DNA from: Actinomycetota bacterium
GTDB taxonomy: Bacteria > Actinomycetota > Acidimicrobiia > Acidimicrobiales > Ilumatobacteraceae
Assembly: GCA_005788205.1 (NCBI GenBank)
Contig: SXYT01000179.1
Location: forward strand, 1-9,555
Direction of reading: 5' to 3'
Length of the DNA stretch: 9,555 nucleotides
In this document: positions 6,183 through 9,555 of the stretch, piece after piece
Layout of the letters: the number at the start of each line of letters is the position of its first letter
Numbering within the stretch: position 1 is the first letter of the stretch
The notes under the pieces: model-generated
Database searches by the model: none
The model's input: only the letters and a program-made list of their open reading frames with translations
Told to the model about the DNA's origin: nothing
Program-made: the position numbers and the translations under genes

Positions 6183-6198
6183 GGACGCTAGTGCGTCC
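6183..6198. promoter_or_regulatory. Inverted repeat overlapping a candidate -10 before the 63-aa gene
   Basis: GGACGC (6183-6188) and GCGTCC (6193-6198) are perfect inverted copies around a 4-nt TAGT centre, in the 24-bp gap after nth. On the minus strand TAGCGT (6190-6185) inside it fits TANNNT and ends 7 nt before the GTG start of the 63-aa gene. It may be a promoter with a symmetric operator, or an RNA hairpin that limits read-through from nth. There is no U-tract, and the sequence alone does not decide between them. Confidence 0.45.
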
Positions 6199-6201
6199 TG
6201 C

Positions 6202-6864
6202 TCACTTCTTCTGCGCCCGCGCCGGCAGGGCCGAGGACGGGCAGATGTCGTTCAGCTCGCAGGCATCGCAGCGGGGCTTCTTCGCATCGCAGACGCGGCG
6301 GCCGTGCAGGATGAGCCGCAGGCTGAACCTGCCCCACTCCGGCGGGGGGAGGAAGGCGTTCAGCACCTTCTCCACCTTCACCGGGTCCTCCTCCACCGTG
6401 AGACCGAGACGGCGCGACAGACGACCCACGTGCGTGTCGACCGCGAGGCCGGGCAGGTCGAACACGACACTGCGCAGCACATTGCCCGTCTTGCGCCCCA
6501 CTCCCGGCAGCGTCACGAGATCATCGAGATCACTCGGGACCTCGCCGCCGAAATCAGCCACGACCTTCTGCGCCATGCCGATCAGGTTCCTTGCCTTCGA
6601 CTGGTAGAAACCGGTGGAGCGGATGATCTGCTCCAGTTCCGACGGTTCGGCCGCCGCGAGGTCATCCACGGTGGGATAGCGGGCGAACAGCGGAGGCGTC
6701 ACCATGTTCACGCGCGCGTCGGTGCACTGCGCGGAGAGGATCGTGGCGGAGAGCAGCTCGTAGGGGTTCGAGTGCGCGAGCTCGCACTCGGCCCCCGGGT
6801 ACAGCTCCGCCAGCCGGCGTGCGACCTCCTTGGCCCTCCCTGCGGGCGTTCTCGGCTTTGCCAC
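6202..6864 (-). CDS. nth: Endonuclease III (Nth), Fe-S DNA glycosylase/AP lyase
   Basis: Removes oxidised pyrimidines from DNA and cleaves the abasic site, starting base-excision repair. The 220-residue product has the six-helix core SNPYELLSATILSAQCTDARVN (32-53), the helix-hairpin-helix LPGVGRKTGNVL (119-130) with catalytic Lys125, and VDTHVGRLSRRLGL (142-155) with Asp143. The C-terminal cluster loop has Cys192, Cys199, Cys202 and Cys208, the exact C-X6-C-X2-C-X5-C spacing for the 4Fe-4S cluster. Lys and Asp together indicate a bifunctional glycosylase/lyase rather than MutY. GTG 6864 was chosen because family sequence begins there and TACCTT ends 6 nt upstream. It is divergent from mshD across 22 bp and lies ahead of the 63-aa gene and the his genes on the same strand. 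Confidence 0.96.
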   Translation of the reverse strand: MAKPRTPAGRAKEVARRLAELYPGAECELAHSNPYELLSATILSAQCTDARVNMVTPPLFARYPTVDDLAAAEPSELEQIIRSTGFYQSKARNLIGMAQKVVADFGGEVPSDLDDLVTLPGVGRKTGNVLRSVVFDLPGLAVDTHVGRLSRRLGLTVEEDPVKVEKVLNAFLPPPEWGRFSLRLILHGRRVCDAKKPRCDACELNDICPSSALPARAQKK

Positions 6865-6870
6865 GGCACG

Positions 6871-6880
6871 AAGGTACCCT
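6871..6880. promoter_or_regulatory. Candidate bidirectional promoter with GGTACC core, nth / mshD
   Basis: The 22-bp gap between nth and mshD is centred on the palindrome GGTACC (6873-6878). On the plus strand TACCCT (6875-6880) ends 6 nt before the mshD GTG (6887). On the minus strand TACCTT (6876-6871) ends 6 nt before the nth GTG (6864). The geometry is exactly symmetric: each start codon begins 11.5 bp from the centre. Both -10-like elements overlap and predict transcription starts at the first base of each GTG, giving leaderless mRNAs. No convincing -35 or Shine-Dalgarno sequence is present. Inference from pattern. Confidence 0.62.
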
Positions 6881-6886
6881 CTCGGC

Positions 6887-7816
6887 GTGCGAACGTTCGA
6901 TGTCAGGCGGCAGTTGAGCGACGCTGAGCGCGCACTTGTGGACCAGTTGATGACCGATGCGTGGCGAGCCGACGGGACCCGGCCGATGAGCGACCACATG
7001 TGGCTCGACCTGCGCGAGGGAGGCCGTCGCGGCTATGCGGGGATAATCGTGCGCGAGGAGGGCCACGACCACATCGTCGGTTACGGCCAGGTGTCGCGCG
7101 GGAACGAGTCCTGGGGGCTCGACATCGTCATCCACCCGCACCACCGGTACGACATGGCAGAGATCGGGCCGCGCATGCTGGAGGCGGCCGTCGCGGTCGT
7201 CGCCGGCGACGGTGGGGGCCACGTGCACTGGTGGGTCTTCGAGGCGAACAACGTCCACACAGAGATTGCGAGGGCAGCTGGGTTCGGTCCCGGGCGCCGG
7301 CTGCTGCAGTTGCGCCGTCCCCTGCCTCTCGAGCCCGGCCACCTCGCCGTGGTCGACGGGTTCCCCACCGAGCCCTTCGTGCCGGGCACCGACGAGGAGG
7401 AATGGCTGGCCGTCAACAATGCCGCGTTCGCCTCCCACCCCGAGCAGGGGGGATGGACGGTCGAGACGATCCGCTCGCGCGAGTCAGAGGACTGGTTCGA
7501 TGCCGAGGGCTTCCTGCTGCACCGCATCGACGGCGTGATCGCAGGGTTCTGCTGGACGAAGATGCACGAGGACCCCGCGGGGCCGATGGGCGAGATCTAC
7601 GCGGTCGCCGTCGACCCCTCGCGCGGGTCGCGCGGTCTCGGCACCCGCCTCGTGGCAGCGGGTCTCGATCATCTCGCGCGGGCCGGTGCCGTCACCGCGA
7701 TGCTTCACGTCGACGCCGACAACGGCCCCGCAATCGCCGTCTACGACCGGCTCTCCTTCCGTCCCCACCACAGCGAGCGCGCCTACGTGGGTGACATCGT
7801 CGCGGCGCCAGGGTGA
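6887..7816 (+). CDS. mshD: Mycothiol synthase (MshD), tandem GNAT acetyltransferase
   Basis: Acetylates the cysteinyl amine of Cys-GlcN-Ins using acetyl-CoA, the last step of mycothiol synthesis. Mycothiol is the main actinobacterial thiol buffer. The 309 residues form two GNAT domains, N-terminal about 1-145 and C-terminal about 160-305, close to the usual MshD size. The C-terminal half has FCWTKMHED (221-229), GEIYAVAVDPS (235-245), the acetyl-CoA loop RGLGTRL (249-255) and HVDADNGPAIAVYDRLSF (274-291). These are typical MshD motifs. The usual Gln/Arg two residues before that loop is Gly247, a mild deviation. The N-terminal half is degenerate, as expected. GTG 6887 starts the domain and follows TACCCT by 6 nt. 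rlmN follows 10 nt later, probably in the same transcript. Confidence 0.93.
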   Translation: MRTFDVRRQLSDAERALVDQLMTDAWRADGTRPMSDHMWLDLREGGRRGYAGIIVREEGHDHIVGYGQVSRGNESWGLDIVIHPHHRYDMAEIGPRMLEAAVAVVAGDGGGHVHWWVFEANNVHTEIARAAGFGPGRRLLQLRRPLPLEPGHLAVVDGFPTEPFVPGTDEEEWLAVNNAAFASHPEQGGWTVETIRSRESEDWFDAEGFLLHRIDGVIAGFCWTKMHEDPAGPMGEIYAVAVDPSRGSRGLGTRLVAAGLDHLARAGAVTAMLHVDADNGPAIAVYDRLSFRPHHSERAYVGDIVAAPG

Positions 7817-7820
7817 GGGA
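7815..7820 (+). promoter_or_regulatory. Ribosome binding site deciding the rlmN start
   Basis: GAGGGA at 7815-7820 overlaps the mshD stop and lies 6 nt before GTG 7827, good Shine-Dalgarno spacing. It favours GTG 7827 over the in-frame ATG at 7839 as the rlmN start. It also contrasts with the candidate leaderless starts elsewhere in the window. Confidence 0.7.
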
Positions 7821-7826
7821 CGCACC

Positions 7827-8882
7827 GTGAACGAAGGCATGCGCTCCATCCACGACCTCACCCGCGAGGAACTTGCCGCGTCGATCCCGGGTGAGCCTGC
7901 CTACCGTGTGACCCAGCTGTGGGAGGGCCTCTACAGGCAGTTCCTGCCCGTGGACGAAATCCGCACGCTGCCGGCAGCGCTGCGCGGACACGTCTCGGCA
8001 CTGCACCCCGCATCCCTCGTCGAGGTGGAGCGCGTCGTCAGCGACGACGGCGAGACCGTGAAGTTCCTGTACCACCTTGCCGACGGCCTGCATCCCATCG
8101 AGACCGTCCTCATGTACTACCGCGACCGCGCCACGGTGTGCGTCAGCACACAGGCCGGCTGCGCGATGGCGTGCGGGTTCTGCGCAACGGGACAGGCCGG
8201 CTTCACGCGCCACCTCACAGCAGGAGAGATCGTCGAGCAGGTGGTGCGCACCGCCCGTGAGGCACGCGCACTCGAGCAGCGCATCGACAACATCGTCTTC
8301 ATGGGAATGGGCGAGCCGCTCGCGAACGAGGAGGCCGTGTGGGCCGCGGTCGAGCGCATCCACGACGACATCGGGATCTCGGCGCGCCACCTCACGATCA
8401 GCACGGTCGGCATCGTCCCCGGCATCAGGACGCTCGCCGCGCGCCCGCTGCCCGTCAACCTTGCCGTGTCCCTGCACGCCGCACGCAACGACCTGCGCGA
8501 CGAGCTCGTGCCGATCAACCGCCGCTACCCCATCGAGTCGCTGATGACCGCATGCCGCGAGTATCTCGCCGAGAAGAACCGGCGCATCACGTTCGAGTGG
8601 GCCCTCATCGACGGGGTGAACGACACGGACCGCGATGCACGCGAGCTGGCGGATCTCGCGAGGAGCCTCTCGCCCTCGGCCCACATCAACCTCATCCCCC
8701 TGAACCCGACGCCGGGCTGGCCCACGAAAGGCAGCCCGCGCCGCAGGGTCACCGAGTTCCGTGACCTCCTTGTGGACCTGGGTGCGAACGCGACGGTGCG
8801 CAACAACCGTGGCACCGAGATCGCGGCCGCGTGCGGGCAGCTCGCCGCCGGGCAGCCGGTGCGGATCACGCGGCCGCGCTGA
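7827..8882 (+). CDS. rlmN: Dual-specificity rRNA/tRNA adenine-C2 methyltransferase (RlmN)
   Basis: A radical-SAM enzyme that methylates C2 of A2503 in 23S rRNA and, in studied species, A37 of some tRNAs, affecting translational accuracy and some ribosome antibiotics. The 351-residue product is full length. The 4Fe-4S/SAM motif has Cys112, Cys116 and Cys119 (C-X3-C-X2-C) within GCAMACGFCATGQAGF. The two further cysteines of the methyl-transfer mechanism are present: Cys105 (VCVSTQ) and Cys336 (AAACGQL), equivalent to Cys118 and Cys355 of the E. coli enzyme. MGMGEPLAN, STVGIVPGI, VSLHAARNDLR and NLIPLNP are also family marks. It keeps the RlmN pattern rather than that of the Cfr resistance enzyme, judged by genome context and sequence. 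It is co-directional with mshD and converges on the DUF6285-like gene 18 bp later. Confidence 0.97.
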   Translation: MNEGMRSIHDLTREELAASIPGEPAYRVTQLWEGLYRQFLPVDEIRTLPAALRGHVSALHPASLVEVERVVSDDGETVKFLYHLADGLHPIETVLMYYRDRATVCVSTQAGCAMACGFCATGQAGFTRHLTAGEIVEQVVRTAREARALEQRIDNIVFMGMGEPLANEEAVWAAVERIHDDIGISARHLTISTVGIVPGIRTLAARPLPVNLAVSLHAARNDLRDELVPINRRYPIESLMTACREYLAEKNRRITFEWALIDGVNDTDRDARELADLARSLSPSAHINLIPLNPTPGWPTKGSPRRRVTEFRDLLVDLGANATVRNNRGTEIAAACGQLAAGQPVRITRPR

Positions 8883-8900
8883 CGAGAGACGCCGGCGGGC

Positions 8901-9245
8901 TCAGGACTCCAGGTAACGGGGGTTCGCCACGGCGACCTTGTCCCTGATGCTCGGCTCCAGGGTGTCGAGCACCTCCGCGAGCCGGCCGTCGAGGGCGCCG
9001 GCACGCACGGCTGCCGCGAGCTCGGCGTCACTGCCTGCACCGAGTGCCGCGAGTCTCCTCGCATGTGCCTCGGCCTGGGCCGGGCCCGCCTCGATCTCTC
9101 GTTCCACAATGGCGAGAACGTTCGCCGCGACACGGGAGTGGAACTGGAGCCGTCCCGACACCGCCGGTGCGACGTCGCGCTCGATCCACTCGCGCACCGA
9201 CTCGATCAACTCGCGCGCCGACGGCACGTCATGGGGCTCGCCCAT
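8901..9245 (-). CDS. DUF6285-like small protein
   Basis: A 114-residue, mainly helical cytoplasmic protein of unknown biochemical role. The pattern ARELIESVREWIERDV, then GRLQFHSRVAANVLAIVEREIE, and the ending IRDKVAVANPRYLES match my memory of the DUF6285 family. Genes of that family often sit directly after a phosphotransferase of the aminoglycoside-kinase fold, frequently near acyl-CoA dehydrogenases. That is the neighbour here: the stop of the upstream gene and this ATG overlap by one base (TGATG), so the two are probably translationally coupled and may act together. The frame is open further upstream, but that part is shadow over the neighbouring gene. The family assignment needs a profile search. 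The gene converges on rlmN with no convincing terminator hairpin between them. Confidence 0.82.
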   Translation of the reverse strand: MGEPHDVPSARELIESVREWIERDVAPAVSGRLQFHSRVAANVLAIVEREIEAGPAQAEAHARRLAALGAGSDAELAAAVRAGALDGRLAEVLDTLEPSIRDKVAVANPRYLES

Positions 9246-9555
9246 CACACCCTCCCCTTCAGCAGGCCGATCAGGTCCCACTCGTTCTCGCACACGCGCC
9301 GGCCGATCGCGGCGAGCTCGTGGCTGCGGGCGAAGCCGTTCAGGTGGGACGTCGCCTGGGTGATGCACATGATCCCCCACTTCAGCGTGCCGAGCACCTC
9401 CCACCAGCGGACCACGTCGATGTCGGGGCGCGGGCGGCCGGCGGCCTCGTACGCGTCGAAGAGTTCCTCGTACCTGCCGAGGCCGGCAACGGGGTTGCCC
9501 CCGCCGAACCGCCAGGCCTTCACGCACACCCAGCCGAGATCCTCCATCGGGTCGC
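9245..9555 (-). CDS. Phosphotransferase-family protein (APH fold), C-terminal fragment
   Basis: Only the last 102 residues are in the window; the start lies beyond the right edge. The fragment opens with DPMEDLGWVCVKAWRFG, resembling the end of the aminoglycoside-phosphotransferase/ACAD10-11-like kinase domain, where a GDP..DLG motif follows the catalytic and metal-binding aspartates. Next come a helical stretch around RYEELFDAYEAA, VRWWEVLGTLKWGIMC and RRVCENEWDLIGLL, as in the phosphotransferase-family proteins paired with DUF6285. The catalytic HGD and DxD motifs are not visible, so activity cannot be judged. Relatives in lipid-catabolic clusters may phosphorylate hydroxyacyl substrates, and antibiotic resistance is not implied. 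The ATG at 9547 is an internal methionine, not the start. Confidence 0.85.
   Translation of the reverse strand, partial: DPMEDLGWVCVKAWRFGGGNPVAGLGRYEELFDAYEAAGRPRPDIDVVRWWEVLGTLKWGIMCITQATSHLNGFARSHELAAIGRRVCENEWDLIGLLKGRV

Noticed and set aside
5184..6191. Plus-strand 335-codon open frame opposite hisC and the 63-aa gene
   Set aside because: Arg/Gly/His-rich sequence with no domain signature, antisense to intact hisC; rejected as shadow. It does lower certainty for the 63-aa gene slightly.
6662..7438. Minus-strand 258-codon open frame opposite mshD
   Set aside because: Its coding partner on the plus strand has strong tandem-GNAT/MshD motifs; the minus frame also runs into nth in the wrong frame.
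7692..8684. Minus-strand 330-codon open frame opposite rlmN
   Set aside because: rlmN has all five expected cysteines and family motifs; the antisense frame has none and is shadow.
8883..8900. Possible terminator in the rlmN / DUF6285-like convergent gap (CGCCGGCG)
   Set aside because: The palindrome has no loop and no longer arms or U-tract; not enough to call a terminator.
1..9555. Mobile element, phage, CRISPR, tRNA/rRNA or defence system
   Set aside because: I saw no transposase or integrase motifs, no repeat-spacer pattern, no cloverleaf sequence, and gene spacing is that of a stable housekeeping region.

Overview
This 9.6 kb window looks like a chromosomal segment from a GC-rich actinobacterium. 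The strongest marker is a mycothiol synthase gene (mshD), because mycothiol is essentially confined to Actinomycetota. Mostly G/C third codon positions, frequent GTG starts, 1-4 bp stop/start overlaps and a histidine block leading into trpE fit the same group. A deep-branching lineage such as Acidimicrobiia is possible, but the sequence does not prove it.

Layout, left to right. (1) 1-1495, minus strand: hisI followed by trpE, overlapping by 4 bp; trpE runs off the left edge. (2) 1521-2156, plus strand: a small alpha/beta hydrolase of the HPHP..GG (COG2945-like) type, lying opposite to and between hisI and hisF. (3) 2176-5957, minus strand: hisC-hisB-hisH-hisA-hisF. The last four are nearly gapless, with three GTGA/ATGA overlaps. 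(4) 5986-6177, minus strand: an unrecognised 63-residue helical protein. (5) 6202-6864, minus strand: nth (endonuclease III). (6) 6887-8882, plus strand: mshD followed by rlmN. (7) 8901-9555, minus strand: a DUF6285-like gene preceded by the C-terminal end of an aminoglycoside-phosphotransferase-like protein that runs off the right edge.

How the genes work together. HisH and HisF form imidazole-glycerol-phosphate synthase. HisI and HisA act just before it, and HisB and HisC just after it. TrpE opens tryptophan synthesis, which shares the PRPP precursor with histidine synthesis. hisG, hisD and hisE are not in the window. MshD makes a thiol antioxidant, Nth repairs oxidised bases, and RlmN modifies rRNA and tRNA.

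The most interesting signal is in the short gaps. All six genes that could begin a transcript (hydrolase, hisI, hisC, the 63-aa gene, nth, mshD) have a TANNNT hexamer ending 6-8 nt before the start codon and no convincing Shine-Dalgarno sequence. This is the arrangement expected of leaderless mRNAs. In both divergent pairs (hisI/hydrolase and nth/mshD) a single palindromic GGTACC core supplies the -10 element for both directions. By contrast, rlmN, which sits inside an operon, has a clear ribosome binding site. A hairpin whose two arms contain both stop codons separates the convergent hydrolase and hisF genes. I saw no tRNA, rRNA, CRISPR array, insertion sequence, phage gene or defence system. 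No gap exceeds 30 bp.
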